The position numbers were made by a program, and so were the translations under genes. Source: Alphaproteobacteria bacterium (lineage in GTDB: Bacteria > Pseudomonadota > Alphaproteobacteria > MPNO01 > UBA2964). Taken from it: DNA of 64,000 nt. The notes under the pieces were generated by a model. That model did not search any database and was not told the origin of the DNA. It was given only the letters and a program-made list of their open reading frames with translations. Shown here in pieces: positions 18,010 through 28,871 of this stretch. Each line of letters begins with the position of its first letter. Position 1 is the first letter of the stretch. The stretch covers positions 62,001-126,000 of the forward strand of contig WLWZ01000010.1 of assembly GCA_012103315.1 (NCBI GenBank), read 5' to 3'.

Positions 18010-20700
18010 ATGGCCACCGTCACTAAATCCAACGCTGCTAAATGGGTCTATAGTTTTGGGGATGGTTCCGCTGAGGGCCGAACCGATATGGGCGACTTGC
18101 TTGGTGGTAAGGGCGCTAATCTTGCCGAAATGGCTTCCCTTGGTCTACCCGTCCCCCCAGGTTTTACGATTACGACCGAGCTCTGCACGGCATTTTACGA
18201 AAACGATGAACAGTACCCAGACGACTTGAACCCACAGGTTACGGATGCTCTCGCGGCGATCGAAAAGATCGTTGGGGCAAAGTTCGGCGAACCTGGACAA
18301 CCGCTGTTGGTTTCTGTGCGCTCGGGCGCGCGGGTGTCTATGCCGGGCATGATGGATACGGTCCTCAATCTCGGCCTCAATGACGTCACGGTTGAAGGGC
18401 TTGCCCGTCAGAGCGGTGATGAACGATTTGCCTGGGACAGCTATCGCCGCTTTATCCAGATGTATGGTGACGTTGTGTTGGGCGTTGATCATTACGAGTT
18501 CGAAGAAATACTCGAGAATGTGAAGGCGGACTACAAACACACGCTCGACACTGATCTGTCTGCTGACGAGTGGAAGGTGTTGGTTGGTCAGTACAAAGAC
18601 AAGATTGAGGAAATTCTTGGCAAATCCTTTCCACAAGACCCAGGCGAACAATTGTGGGGCGCTATCGGTGCGGTGTTTGGCAGCTGGATGAATGCCCGGG
18701 CGGTCACCTATCGTAATCTTCACGATATCCCTGCTGATTGGGGTACAGCCGTAAATGTTCAAGCGATGGTCTTTGGTAATATGGGAGATGATTGCGCAAC
18801 AGGCGTTGCCTTTACCCGCAATCCATCGACTGGCGACAATCGGTTTTATGGAGAGTTCCTGATCAACGCTCAGGGCGAAGACGTCGTTGCCGGTATACGC
18901 ACACCGCAACAGCTAACGACTGCCGGTCGTGCGGAACAGGACTCTGACCTTCCATCCATGGAAGAAGTTATGCCCGACGTATTTGCGCAGCTCGATGATG
19001 TGCGGCTGCGGCTCGAAGGGCATTTTCGGGATGTTCAAGATATCGAGTTTACGGTGCAGCAGAGTAAGCTCTGGATGCTTCAGACACGTTCTGGAAAACG
19101 AACCGCAAAGGCGGCGCTCAAAATAGCCTGCGACATGGTCGATGAAGGGGTGATTTCTGAAGCCGAAGCGGTTTCCCGTATTGATCCTGAATCGCTTGAT
19201 CAACTATTGCACCCGACACTAGATCCAGATGCTCAACGCGATGTTGTCGCAAAGGGGTTGCCAGCATCACCAGGGGCGGCTTCGGGTATCATCGTCTTTA
19301 GTGCCGACGTGGCAGAGAAAATCGCAGCAACGGGCATGGGCGTTTTGTTGGTCCGTATTGAAACAAGCCCCGAAGATATCCACGGTATGCATGCTGCAAA
19401 TGGTATTTTGACTAGTCGCGGTGGGATGACCAGTCACGCCGCCGTTGTCGCGCGGGGTATGGGGACCCCCTGTGTCGCTGGTGCGGGTGAATTGCGAATC
19501 GATTACGAGACTCAGAGTTTCACGACGCGTGGTGTTACCCTGAACGCGGGCGATCTGATTACCATTGATGGAACCACTGGCGAAGTAATGCGCGGGGAGC
19601 TGCCGACTTTACCTGCTGCGTTGTCAGATGACTTTTCACGGATTATGGGGTGGGTTGATGACATTCGCGATCTCGGTGTGCGTGCCAATGCGGAAACGCC
19701 AGCTGACGCAGAAACAGCAATCCGGTTTGGTGCTGAGGGAATAGGTCTGTCGCGTACGGAGCATATGTTCTTTGATGCTGAGCGAATTATTGCTGTCCGC
19801 GAAATGATCGTTGCCGATAATGAGGAGGGGCGCCGGACGGCGCTTGCTAAGTTGTTGCCGATGCAGCGCGAGGACTTCATCGATCTGTTCCGCATTATGG
19901 AGGGGCGACCGATTACAATCCGGCTCCTCGATCCACCGCTACACGAATTCTTGCCGCATACAGAGCGCGATATTGATGAAGTCGCTGAAGCGCTGGGAAC
20001 CGATCGAGAAACCGTGCGTATGCGGGCCAACGCGTTGACGGAAGCCAATCCCATGCTGGGTCATCGTGGGTGTCGATTAGCGATTACCTATCCCGAAATC
20101 TCCGATATGCAAGCCCGCGCTATTTTTGAGGCCGCGGCACATGTCATGAAAGAAGACAAGATTGACGTTAGTCCCGAAGTCATGATCCCGCTCATCACGA
20201 CCCGCCGCGAATTTGATATTCTGAAAGATATCGTTGATCAGGCTGCAGTGGCGGTGAAGGAAGAAACGGGGGTTGATTTCCCCTATATGACGGGAACAAT
20301 GATCGAGTTGCCACGGGCTTGCTTGCGAGCGGCTGATATTGCTGGTGCTGCGGAGTTTTTCTCCTTCGGCACCAATGATTTAACGCAGACGGTCTTTGGT
20401 CTGTCGCGCGATGATGCGGGAAGTTTCCTCGGTGATTATGAGGCTGCAGGAATTTTTGAACGCGACCCGTTTGTATCGATCGATGTGGAAGGCGTGGGGG
20501 AAATGGTTTCTCTCGCCTGTGATCGAGGTCGTTCTGTCCGCCCGGACATTAAGCTGGGCATTTGTGGTGAACACGGGGGCGACCCGAAATCGGTCGCGTT
20601 TTGCCACAGTGTGGGGCTCGATTATGTATCTTGTTCGCCTTATCGCGTCCCTATCGCACGTCTTGCAGCTGCTCAGGCCGCACTCGCTTCCACGACTTAA
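18010..20700 (+). CDS. ppdK: Pyruvate, phosphate dikinase
   Basis: GGKGANLAEMASLGLPVPPGFTI, GGMTSHAAVVARGMGTPCVAG (phospho-His), FFSFGTNDLTQTVFGLSRDD, GICGEHGGDP. Confidence 0.98.
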   Translation: MATVTKSNAAKWVYSFGDGSAEGRTDMGDLLGGKGANLAEMASLGLPVPPGFTITTELCTAFYENDEQYPDDLNPQVTDALAAIEKIVGAKFGEPGQPLLVSVRSGARVSMPGMMDTVLNLGLNDVTVEGLARQSGDERFAWDSYRRFIQMYGDVVLGVDHYEFEEILENVKADYKHTLDTDLSADEWKVLVGQYKDKIEEILGKSFPQDPGEQLWGAIGAVFGSWMNARAVTYRNLHDIPADWGTAVNVQAMVFGNMGDDCATGVAFTRNPSTGDNRFYGEFLINAQGEDVVAGIRTPQQLTTAGRAEQDSDLPSMEEVMPDVFAQLDDVRLRLEGHFRDVQDIEFTVQQSKLWMLQTRSGKRTAKAALKIACDMVDEGVISEAEAVSRIDPESLDQLLHPTLDPDAQRDVVAKGLPASPGAASGIIVFSADVAEKIAATGMGVLLVRIETSPEDIHGMHAANGILTSRGGMTSHAAVVARGMGTPCVAGAGELRIDYETQSFTTRGVTLNAGDLITIDGTTGEVMRGELPTLPAALSDDFSRIMGWVDDIRDLGVRANAETPADAETAIRFGAEGIGLSRTEHMFFDAERIIAVREMIVADNEEGRRTALAKLLPMQREDFIDLFRIMEGRPITIRLLDPPLHEFLPHTERDIDEVAEALGTDRETVRMRANALTEANPMLGHRGCRLAITYPEISDMQARAIFEAAAHVMKEDKIDVSPEVMIPLITTRREFDILKDIVDQAAVAVKEETGVDFPYMTGTMIELPRACLRAADIAGAAEFFSFGTNDLTQTVFGLSRDDAGSFLGDYEAAGIFERDPFVSIDVEGVGEMVSLACDRGRSVRPDIKLGICGEHGGDPKSVAFCHSVGLDYVSCSPYRVPIARLAAAQAALASTT

Positions 20701-20715
20701 ACTTTCGCCAGGGAA

Positions 20716-22596
20716 TTAATTCAGCGGGAGTGTCAGGGTTATTGTGGTCCCGTTGTCTAACTCGCTATCTATTGCCAGCGTACCACCATGCATATCGATC
20801 ATTGCTTTGACGAGCGGTAAACCGAGTCCGGTGCCACCATGTTGACGTTCGATTGTTGAATCGATTTGGCGGAATGGCTCGAAAATTATATCCAGGTTTT
20901 CCTGGGCGATGCCAAGCCCGGTATCGGCTACCGAGATTATACAATTCCCTGTTCCGTCGAGTGTCGTCTTAAGAGTCACAGAACCGTTGGCTTCGGTAAA
21001 CTTAATCGAATTCGATAAAAGGTTGAGGATGACCTGCTTTATCATCTTCTCGTCGGCAAAAACTGGCGGAATGTCCTTGGAAAGATCTGATTTAAAATCG
21101 ATTGATTTCTGGCGCGCTTGTTCCGCAGTCATCCTTACACATTCACCGGCGACTTCGGCAAGATCAAACCTTTTGCGTTTTGGACTAAAATGCCCGGCTT
21201 CAATTTTTGACATATCAAGAACATCGTCAATGATGCTCATGAGATGATATCCCGAATGCAAAATGTCGTCGGCATATCCGACATAGCGGCTCTCTTTAAT
21301 GGGTCCAAGCGATTGACCCTTGATGAGTTCTGAGAACCCAACGATGGCGTTCAGCGGTGTACGCAATTCATGGCTCATATTTGCCAAAAATTCGGATTTG
21401 GCCCGGTTGGCTTCTTCTGATTGTGTTTTAGCAATAAGGAGGCTGTTTTGCCGGTCCCGAATTTCATCAAACATCCGGGCAACACTTTTATGGAGGCTCT
21501 CTAATTCTTTGGGGCTATGAGGTGGCAGCGGCGCCAACTCCGCATAGGCATTACCATTTGCAATTCTGGTAGCGGCTTGCTCGACGACGACGAGCGGCCG
21601 CGCTAAGAATTTGGCAAGCCACCACGAAATCATCACGGCAATTAGCAAGCCAAATATGCTTATCGCCAGCGTGAAATATCTAACTTCTGTCGCTTGTGCC
21701 CGTAACTCTTCCATGGGCTGTGGCACCATTACTCCCCATCCGGAGCGCGGGACAATAGTGTATCCAGCGATCATATCGGCTTTCATGGGTGGCGAGTAAA
21801 AGGTCATGACACCTGAGTCGCCTTTCATCATTTGCTGGACGATAGAAATTTTTGAGGCGTCTTTAGCGACCTTTTCCCAAGTCTTATTTGGATGGGCGAC
21901 AACACGGCCTTTTTTATCGACGATCATGGAGTGCCCCAATTTGCCAAATGTAATGGCGCGCTGCACACCACGGATAAATTGAGTGGACAATACGCCAACG
22001 GCGAGCCGCCCATGATCCAGGCGTTTTAACCGGTAAAAATACGACTTCCCCTGATCCTGAATTAGGTCAGATATTAGGATGTCGCCCTCAAAATTCAAGG
22101 CAGCGTCGCGCAGAGTACGGCGTGTGGTCATCGAAATGCCCAGCGGCTTTTCTCCCGCGGGTTGGCGCATCAGCGATTGGGCAATCTGGTTCTCCGCGTT
22201 GAGAATGCAAACGTGATGAAAACTGAGAGACCGTAACAATCGTGTCATTGCCGGGTGAGCACCGTTTTCGTCGGCGCTGGTTACGGCTGCTCTAAACCCT
22301 TCTTCCACATCGGTAATATAGCGATCAAGAACTCCGCTGAGGTTGCGGGCAATAAGGAGATGCTTCTCCCTGACAGTTTGAATTTCCCGTTGATAAGCAG
22401 AATGCTGAATCCACGCTTCGAGCAAAATAACGGGAAGAGCGGAAAGGGTAATCAGGGCGACAAAGAGGATAAACTGCAGCTTATGAACGCGCGGCGGCTT
22501 TTTTTTGGGTGTTTTGGGAGCAATAGTGTCGGCGTCACCGTTCTTGGTGTTATCGCGTTGTGCCGCGGTGCTCGCTTGTGAAGACACCAAATTCAT
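20716..22596 (-). CDS. Membrane sensor histidine kinase with extracytoplasmic Cache-like domain and HAMP-like linker
   Basis: Two hydrophobic segments flank a sensor region; [19 protein letters not shown] (H-box), [46 protein letters not shown]. Confidence 0.92.
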   Translation of the reverse strand: MNLVSSQASTAAQRDNTKNGDADTIAPKTPKKKPPRVHKLQFILFVALITLSALPVILLEAWIQHSAYQREIQTVREKHLLIARNLSGVLDRYITDVEEGFRAAVTSADENGAHPAMTRLLRSLSFHHVCILNAENQIAQSLMRQPAGEKPLGISMTTRRTLRDAALNFEGDILISDLIQDQGKSYFYRLKRLDHGRLAVGVLSTQFIRGVQRAITFGKLGHSMIVDKKGRVVAHPNKTWEKVAKDASKISIVQQMMKGDSGVMTFYSPPMKADMIAGYTIVPRSGWGVMVPQPMEELRAQATEVRYFTLAISIFGLLIAVMISWWLAKFLARPLVVVEQAATRIANGNAYAELAPLPPHSPKELESLHKSVARMFDEIRDRQNSLLIAKTQSEEANRAKSEFLANMSHELRTPLNAIVGFSELIKGQSLGPIKESRYVGYADDILHSGYHLMSIIDDVLDMSKIEAGHFSPKRKRFDLAEVAGECVRMTAEQARQKSIDFKSDLSKDIPPVFADEKMIKQVILNLLSNSIKFTEANGSVTLKTTLDGTGNCIISVADTGLGIAQENLDIIFEPFRQIDSTIERQHGGTGLGLPLVKAMIDMHGGTLAIDSELDNGTTITLTLPLN

Positions 22597-22712
22597 ACCT
22601 ATCCCCGATACATCGTCTGCTTGCCCATTATACGCGGCGAGCGGACGTTGGTTTGATTATAGAGGAGTTGTGGGGTTAGTCCCGTTGTTTTTTTTGTAAA
22701 TAGTTGTGTTCG

Positions 22713-23801
22713 TTACAACTTTAGGGACCAGTCTGTGATGATCTCACCGACGTGACGACGGAGAGCGGGTTGGTCGATCAGAAAATGGGTCGCCCCTTCA
22801 ATACGGTAGAATTTTTGCCTTTTGTCCGCTGCCTCTGACCACATCGCAATATCGCTGGGGAGCGCATTAGTATCTGCCGTGAATTCGAGGTTAAGGATGG
22901 GTACGGAGGTTCGGGCGAGACATTCGGGGCCATGGGCACGAGAATCCAGCGACCACTGGCTCATCCAAGATGTTAGCGTTGTAAAACGGGCAATATCGCG
23001 TGGTCCATAATTCAAACGATATGGGTCACCCCAGACCATTCCAGGTTCTCGGTCATTGTGATCAAGGGATAGATCGAAAAACCTGGGATCAGCACAGGTT
23101 CGATGAACGATAAAGGCTTCGTCGCGCGGTCCATCTGTCCCTGCTCGTATCTCCTTGAGACGTTGCTTTGTCCTTTCTGTAATACGTTCGGAACGTCGTT
23201 GCTGTGCATTTCGGACTTTTGATACAAATTCGCGCGTAAATGGCGGTCCATTCTCGGGATTAAATATGTCCAGACTGGTGTCGACGGACATCGCATCTGT
23301 TTCATCGGTCAGGGAGGCATCGATCCACTTTAGGAGGAGGAGTGAACGTCCGGGATGGGCCCCGAATAACGCGATCCCATCTGCTGGTGGTAAGTTTCCT
23401 GCGTCCAAACGTATGGGGTCACCCGCGGGGGTGTCGGAAATTGTTAGTTTTTCCGCCTCGGCTTGGTATAGCGCCACAGTTGAGGCACCCCCGGAATTTC
23501 CTAGAAGAATAATTTTGTCAAAGCCCTGATCGCGCAGGTAGCGGACACCGGCACCGACGTCATCAATGAGATGTTCAAAAATCAGGTGAGGGTCGTTGTT
23601 CAAGTAGCGAGTATTGAGCGCCATTAATGTCACGCCGCGGTTTGGTAATTCGTCCATGAGGTAATGGTCGAAAAAGTTACTCGATGGATGAACGATCAAC
23701 GCGGCGCAATTACTGTTTGGCGCTCGGCGAAGGGCTCCATATATGCGGGGACCGCGTCCAGGAATGACATCCAGCGAAACCAGCTCTGAATTTGCCATCA
23801 A
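22713..23801 (-). CDS. Alpha/beta hydrolase
   Basis: ILLGNSGGAST nucleophile-elbow-like motif, THFLIDQP near C-terminus. Confidence 0.7.
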   Translation of the reverse strand: MMANSELVSLDVIPGRGPRIYGALRRAPNSNCAALIVHPSSNFFDHYLMDELPNRGVTLMALNTRYLNNDPHLIFEHLIDDVGAGVRYLRDQGFDKIILLGNSGGASTVALYQAEAEKLTISDTPAGDPIRLDAGNLPPADGIALFGAHPGRSLLLLKWIDASLTDETDAMSVDTSLDIFNPENGPPFTREFVSKVRNAQQRRSERITERTKQRLKEIRAGTDGPRDEAFIVHRTCADPRFFDLSLDHNDREPGMVWGDPYRLNYGPRDIARFTTLTSWMSQWSLDSRAHGPECLARTSVPILNLEFTADTNALPSDIAMWSEAADKRQKFYRIEGATHFLIDQPALRRHVGEIITDWSLKL

Positions 23802-23826
23802 TTACTCGAAATCCAAATGCAAGTAC

Positions 23827-24378
23827 TTACGGTTTCGGGTGCGCCGCCAGCCATTCTTTCAGGTGATCATGGGCGCGGTCAGCGTACCCCTGAGTCTCTT
23901 CTGGAGTGGCCGTGTTGCAGGTGATTTCTAGTCGTAGATTGTTGGGATCAAAAAAGTAGATCGATTGAATAAAACCGTGATCAGTTGGTCCGATGACTTT
24001 GATGCCTTCTGCCTTCAAACGGTCATGCATAATGTTTACTTCTTCGACAGTGTCGACTTCAAAAGCAAAATGATTGACCCATCGCGGTGTTGCGGGGTCG
24101 GGTGTGTATTTGACGCCATCGGCTAGATCAAAAAAGGCTATACAGGAGCCATTCTTCATTCGAAAAAACAAATGCATATAAGGGTTATAGTCACCGGTAG
24201 AAGGCACATAATCGAGCGCAATTGTGTGAACCAGCGGTAATCCCAGAATGTCTTCGTAGAAATGTCGGGTTTCTTCAGCATCACGGCACCGCCAGGCAAA
24301 ATGATTCAGCCCAGTTATCGCGGGGAGAGACCCGGTGTTCTGATTGGCTGCCGTACGGGGCGTTGTGTCATCTGGCAT
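23827..24378 (-). CDS. VOC-family protein (glyoxalase/extradiol dioxygenase fold)
   Basis: GLNHFAWRCRDAEETRHFYEDILGLPLVHT ... NHFAFEVDTVEEV ... IYFFDPNNLRLEIT; start at MPDDTT after GAGGTGAGG. Confidence 0.8.
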   Translation of the reverse strand: MPDDTTPRTAANQNTGSLPAITGLNHFAWRCRDAEETRHFYEDILGLPLVHTIALDYVPSTGDYNPYMHLFFRMKNGSCIAFFDLADGVKYTPDPATPRWVNHFAFEVDTVEEVNIMHDRLKAEGIKVIGPTDHGFIQSIYFFDPNNLRLEITCNTATPEETQGYADRAHDHLKEWLAAHPKP

Positions 24379-24392
24379 GGCTGACCTCACCT

Positions 24393-25373
24393 CTAGGGTG
24401 TGAATTGCACGATTTTCTGATCTATCGCGCCAAAAATTGACTGTCCGTCATTATCCATCATTTCGATGCGAACGGTATCGCCAAATTTCAAATAGGGCAT
24501 TTTAGGATCGCCCTGCTCAATTGTCTCAATAGTTCTGACTTCAGCGATACAAGTTGAGCCGTGCGCGGGGTCGCGGTTCGAGATTGTGCCCGACCCGATA
24601 ATGGTCCCGGCGCCAAGTGGTCGCGTCTTTGCAGCATGGGCGATGAGCTGACCGAAATCAAAATACATGTCAGTACCGGCATCCGGGTCACCAAGGACGG
24701 CGCCATTCGTTGTTGCAGTGACTCGACCAAGCAGCTTGCGGCCATCCCAATATTCTCCGAGGGCAGTTGGCGTCACCGCAACTGGTGAGAACGCCGTTGG
24801 CGGTTTTGATTGATAAAATCCAAAGCTCTTGCCGAGCTCTCCCGGGATCAGGTTGCGGAGCGAGACATCGTTGGCCAGAAGGACAAGGACGATATGTTTG
24901 GGAGCCTCATCGGCGGAAACGGCCATGGGAACGTCGTTGGTGATCACGGCCACTTCGGCTTCCAGGTCGATGCCCCAATCTTCATCTATAACCGGGATAT
25001 TATCGCAGGGGCCGAACAGGATATCTGAGCCCCCTTGATACATCAGCGGGTCGGTCAGAAAACTTTCGGGCATTGTCGCGCCACGCGATTTTCGGACCAA
25101 CTCCATATGGTTCAAATAGACACTGCCATCGGCCCAATGATAGCTCCGCGGTAACGGCGCGGCGCATGAAGCTGGATCAAACGGGCCGCCGGCGACACTG
25201 TCACCTTCGAGCGCTTCCCAGCGCTTCTGCAGTTTGGGAGAAATTTCTGCCCAATTATCCAAAGCATTCTGCATGGTATTGGCGATGCCTTCGGCAGAGG
25301 CCATGCGTTTGAGGTCGTTGGTGACGATGACCAGTTTGCCATCGCGACCATCTTTTAAGGATGCGAGTTTCAT
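24393..25373 (-). CDS. Fumarylacetoacetate hydrolase family protein
   Basis: DWGIDLEAEVAVITNDVPM, VLLANDVSLRNLIP, GTIIGSGTISNRDP, FGDTVRIEMMDNDGQSIFGAIDQ. Confidence 0.85.
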   Translation of the reverse strand: MKLASLKDGRDGKLVIVTNDLKRMASAEGIANTMQNALDNWAEISPKLQKRWEALEGDSVAGGPFDPASCAAPLPRSYHWADGSVYLNHMELVRKSRGATMPESFLTDPLMYQGGSDILFGPCDNIPVIDEDWGIDLEAEVAVITNDVPMAVSADEAPKHIVLVLLANDVSLRNLIPGELGKSFGFYQSKPPTAFSPVAVTPTALGEYWDGRKLLGRVTATTNGAVLGDPDAGTDMYFDFGQLIAHAAKTRPLGAGTIIGSGTISNRDPAHGSTCIAEVRTIETIEQGDPKMPYLKFGDTVRIEMMDNDGQSIFGAIDQKIVQFTP

Positions 25374-25428
25374 GCGGGCAATTTAGGCGGCAAGACAGAG
25401 GGGGTCAAATGATTGGCTGAAAGCCCTT

Positions 25429-26154
25429 TTACCGCCCGGTGCTTAAAGCCTTTAGGTCTTTCAGAATAGGCATATCTTCGAGGTCTTGCTCCGACAGACG
25501 GTCCCAATGAATGCCCTTTGGTGGCGGGAATGGGGCCTCGACCGCTATTGTTTCATCCGGTGTGATGACAAGGGATAAGGGTAAATCGATCTCGTCTCGC
25601 GGGAAATCATCGACGACGGACAAGTGATGAACAGTTGTCGCAACAGGCACGGCGTTATGGCCTAACTCCCGCAAGATCGCGAATTCGATATCGCTATAGC
25701 CTTCGCCCTTGCCGCATCTCTTGCCGGTTCGCGTGACGGCAACGGAACCAGCAACGATAGCATCAACCTGTGGCATAGCATCCAGCGGAACTTCCTCAGC
25801 CCATTCATCGCAGGTTGAGAGGGCGGTGGCTTTAGCGAAATTTTCAGCGCCGATTTTGGCCGGGTCAAATTTCTTGAATCCTGCCTTTAGCCTCGGTGTC
25901 GGCATGAAATAGGTAATACCGCGTTTCAGGGCTTCTTTTCGCACCGGACGCTGTGGGGAATCGGGATTTATTTTTAGATACTTCGCGTCTTTCCAGGGAG
26001 ATTGTTCAAACAGCCGTGCTGCTGCAGCTTCGGCGCGTTTGAAGTTGGGAATACGCCCATGAATAGGAAAGGGAAACCGCGCCTGGCGCTGTTCTTTCAG
26101 GGCGTCCCAAACATGCTGTCTCGCCGAGTTCTTGGAATTGAAGGAAAGTGTCAC
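25429..26154 (-). CDS. 5-formyltetrahydrofolate cyclo-ligase family protein (long variant)
   Basis: RTGKRCGKGEGYSDIEFAILRELG motif; VPVATTVHHLSVVDDFPRDEIDLPLSLVITPD. Confidence 0.75.
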   Translation of the reverse strand: MTLSFNSKNSARQHVWDALKEQRQARFPFPIHGRIPNFKRAEAAAARLFEQSPWKDAKYLKINPDSPQRPVRKEALKRGITYFMPTPRLKAGFKKFDPAKIGAENFAKATALSTCDEWAEEVPLDAMPQVDAIVAGSVAVTRTGKRCGKGEGYSDIEFAILRELGHNAVPVATTVHHLSVVDDFPRDEIDLPLSLVITPDETIAVEAPFPPPKGIHWDRLSEQDLEDMPILKDLKALSTGR

Positions 26155-28262
26155 GTTTCAACTTTGCCCGTGACCATCAGGGCGAAGCCATAGGAGAGAG
26201 CAACTTCTTTCAAACGGTCAAATCGGCCAGAGGCACCGCCGTGACCGGCTTCCATATTAATCCAGCACAAAATTTGGTTGTCGCTGGTATTATGATGGCG
26301 AAGCTTTGCGGCCCATTTTGCCGGCTCCCAATAGGTCACACGGGGGTCTGTTAGTCCGCCGGTCGCCAGTACATTTGGATAGGGCTGATCGGTGATGTTG
26401 GTGTAGGGGCAATAGGATGCCATGTCGTTAAAAGCATCCTCATCGCGGATCGGATCGCCCCATTCCACCCATTCTGGTGGCGTGAGAGGCAGAGATTTAT
26501 CAGACATGGTGTTGATGACATCGACAAAAGGAACTTCGCCCAAAATACCTTTGAAGAGGTCGGCGCGCATATTGGCGACGGCGCCCATCAGCATGCCGCC
26601 GGCGGATCGACCCTGGGCGACAATGTTGCCCTGGCTTGTATAGTTTTCGGCGATTAAATGCTCCGCGGCAGCGATGAAATCGAGGAACGTATTCTTCTTT
26701 TTCTTGAGTTTGCCATCGAGATACCAACCGTAACCGCCCTCGGTACCACCTCTAATATGGGCGATGGCATAGACCATGCCACGATCGACCAGGCTAAAAA
26801 CGTTTGGTGAGAATGATGCCGGCATCGCATAGCCGTAGGAGCCATATCCATAAAGCAGCATGGGTGCCGAGCTGTCGATTGGCGTGTCTTTGCGGTGCAG
26901 GACGGTAACCGGGATTTCAATTCCATCATGGCTTGGTGCCATGACACGGCGGCAGATATAGTCCTCGGCGTTATGGCCCGAAGGAATTTCCTGTTCTTTG
27001 CGGAGAGCCCGTTCGCGAGTTTCCATGTCGTAATCGTAAATACGTTGCGGCGTTGTTGGTGACGAGTAGGCGAAGCGCAGTGTGTTCGTCGCGTATTCGT
27101 ATCCCGGATGCAGAGACAAATCATATGCTTCTTCATCAAAACTGATCCTGTGTTCTTCATTCGTTGAAAGGTCACGGATCACGATACGGGGCAGAGCGGC
27201 TTCTCGTTCAAGGCGGACCAAATACTTCTCGAACAGAATTGTCGAGCGGATCAGGCGGCCAGGATGGTACGGAACGATGTCGGTCCAATTCTCAGGGGCG
27301 GGATTATCAACCGGCGCTTCGGCGATTTTAAAATCAACCGCATCATCAATATTGGTGTGGATAATCAACCTATCGTCATGATCGCTGACGTCGTAGCTAA
27401 TACCAGTGCTGCGTTTGGCAATCAGTCGGGGCTCCGCCTCTGGCATCGCGGCATCGATCAACCAGACCTCGCTGGTATCGGCATGATCATGAGCATCGAT
27501 CAGGATAAGTCGTCCGCTTTCAGTCTTTCCGACCCCAATAAAGAAACCCGGGTCGGTTTCTTCATAAATCAGCGTATCAACGGCAGAATTCTCTCCAACC
27601 TTGTGGCGGAAGACCTTATTAGGACGGTGATTATCGTCCAGTATGGTATAGAACAGCGTTTTGCCGTCGGCGGAAAACACCATGTCGCCTTGGGCGCTTT
27701 CGATACGATCGGGCAGACAGCCACCATTTTCCAGGTCTCGAATTTCGATAACACAATATTCCGAGCCATTGCGGTCTATTGCGGCGGCAAGCAAAGAATG
27801 GTCAGGACTATGTGTTGCGCCTCCGATCGCGAAAAATTTCTCGCCTTTGGCTTCATCATTGCCATCGATCAAAATTTGTTCGTCGGTGGTGACGTCTGCA
27901 TTACGCGGACGACGGCATAAGATTGGATACTGGCCGCCAATCGCAAACCGGCGGTAATAGGCCCAGTCACCATCTGGCGCGGGCACTGATGCATCGTCTT
28001 CCTTAATCCGTGCTTTGAGCTCTGTTGTTAGATTGTCACGTAAAAGCTCTATCGGTTTTAGATAGTCATCCGTATAAGCGTTTTCGGCCTCTAGGTGGTC
28101 GCGGATGTCTTGCCGCAGCGACTCTGGTTCGCGCATGACGCGCTGCCAGTCGGGATCGCGGAGCCAGGAATAGGGATCATTCAGGGTGCGACCAAACCGT
28201 TCCGTCACATCGTCGCGACGGTCAGTATTTGGGCCTCGCCCTGTCTGATCAGAGGATATCAA
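26151..28262 (-). CDS. S9 family prolyl oligopeptidase / oligopeptidase B-like
   Basis: AHIRGGTEGGYGWYLDGKLKKKKNTFLDFIAAAEHLI and GRSAGGMLMGAVANMRADLF (Ser nucleophile). Confidence 0.93.
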   Translation of the reverse strand: MISSDQTGRGPNTDRRDDVTERFGRTLNDPYSWLRDPDWQRVMREPESLRQDIRDHLEAENAYTDDYLKPIELLRDNLTTELKARIKEDDASVPAPDGDWAYYRRFAIGGQYPILCRRPRNADVTTDEQILIDGNDEAKGEKFFAIGGATHSPDHSLLAAAIDRNGSEYCVIEIRDLENGGCLPDRIESAQGDMVFSADGKTLFYTILDDNHRPNKVFRHKVGENSAVDTLIYEETDPGFFIGVGKTESGRLILIDAHDHADTSEVWLIDAAMPEAEPRLIAKRSTGISYDVSDHDDRLIIHTNIDDAVDFKIAEAPVDNPAPENWTDIVPYHPGRLIRSTILFEKYLVRLEREAALPRIVIRDLSTNEEHRISFDEEAYDLSLHPGYEYATNTLRFAYSSPTTPQRIYDYDMETRERALRKEQEIPSGHNAEDYICRRVMAPSHDGIEIPVTVLHRKDTPIDSSAPMLLYGYGSYGYAMPASFSPNVFSLVDRGMVYAIAHIRGGTEGGYGWYLDGKLKKKKNTFLDFIAAAEHLIAENYTSQGNIVAQGRSAGGMLMGAVANMRADLFKGILGEVPFVDVINTMSDKSLPLTPPEWVEWGDPIRDEDAFNDMASYCPYTNITDQPYPNVLATGGLTDPRVTYWEPAKWAAKLRHHNTSDNQILCWINMEAGHGGASGRFDRLKEVALSYGFALMVTGKVET

Positions 28263-28275
28263 GCACGTTCCCCGA

Positions 28276-28854
28276 TTAGCCTCGGCCCTGCTCGCCTTCG
28301 CCGCCCATCAGGATGAAAGCCATCGTACAATATTCATTAGATTTATTGACCCAGGCATGATTGGTGCCGCGCTGGACCATCACATCGCCAGCTTTCATCA
28401 CGACTTCTGAATCATCCAGATACATGGTCATTTCGCCGGCAAGGCAGATTGCGTAATCGACCGTGTCGGTCTGATGCATGAAGGAATGTTGCTTTTTCTG
28501 CGTATCGCTGTCGCCATGTTGTAGCGCACCATCAGCACCATATTCCTGAAATGCCTTTTTTGCGGTTTCCTCGTCAACCTGTTCGACCTGTGACTCCGGT
28601 GGGAATTCAATTAGGCGGAAGGTGGAGCCGTTTTTTGGCGGCGGCAATGGCAGGTCGACGCTGGTGGCTTCTGTTGGCTCGTCAAAATTCGCGGGTGTCG
28701 ACTGGGTGGTCCACATATTGTGAAAAATGACCCCAGGGCGGTTCGGTGTGGTTTTTACACCTGGGGTCGGGCCATCATCGATGACAACGGCTGTGCCATT
28801 CTCGTCATGACCGGTGACAATCCGGCGAATACCTACTGGTTGTTTGTCGCTCAT
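28276..28854 (-). CDS. Cupin-domain protein
   Basis: HQTDTVDYAICLAGEMTMYLDDSEVVMKAGDVMVQRGTNHAWVNKSNE. Confidence 0.82.
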   Translation of the reverse strand: MSDKQPVGIRRIVTGHDENGTAVVIDDGPTPGVKTTPNRPGVIFHNMWTTQSTPANFDEPTEATSVDLPLPPPKNGSTFRLIEFPPESQVEQVDEETAKKAFQEYGADGALQHGDSDTQKKQHSFMHQTDTVDYAICLAGEMTMYLDDSEVVMKAGDVMVQRGTNHAWVNKSNEYCTMAFILMGGEGEQGRG

Positions 28855-28871
28855 TGTATTGTTCTCTTTCT

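Noticed and set aside
18145-18909. 254-aa antisense ORF opposite ppdK
   Set aside because: Shadow of a clearly coding frame with all PPDK motifs; low-complexity translation and no recognisable motifs
27264-27920. 218-aa ORF opposite the oligopeptidase
   Set aside because: Shadow ORF; the opposite strand encodes a complete S9 peptidase
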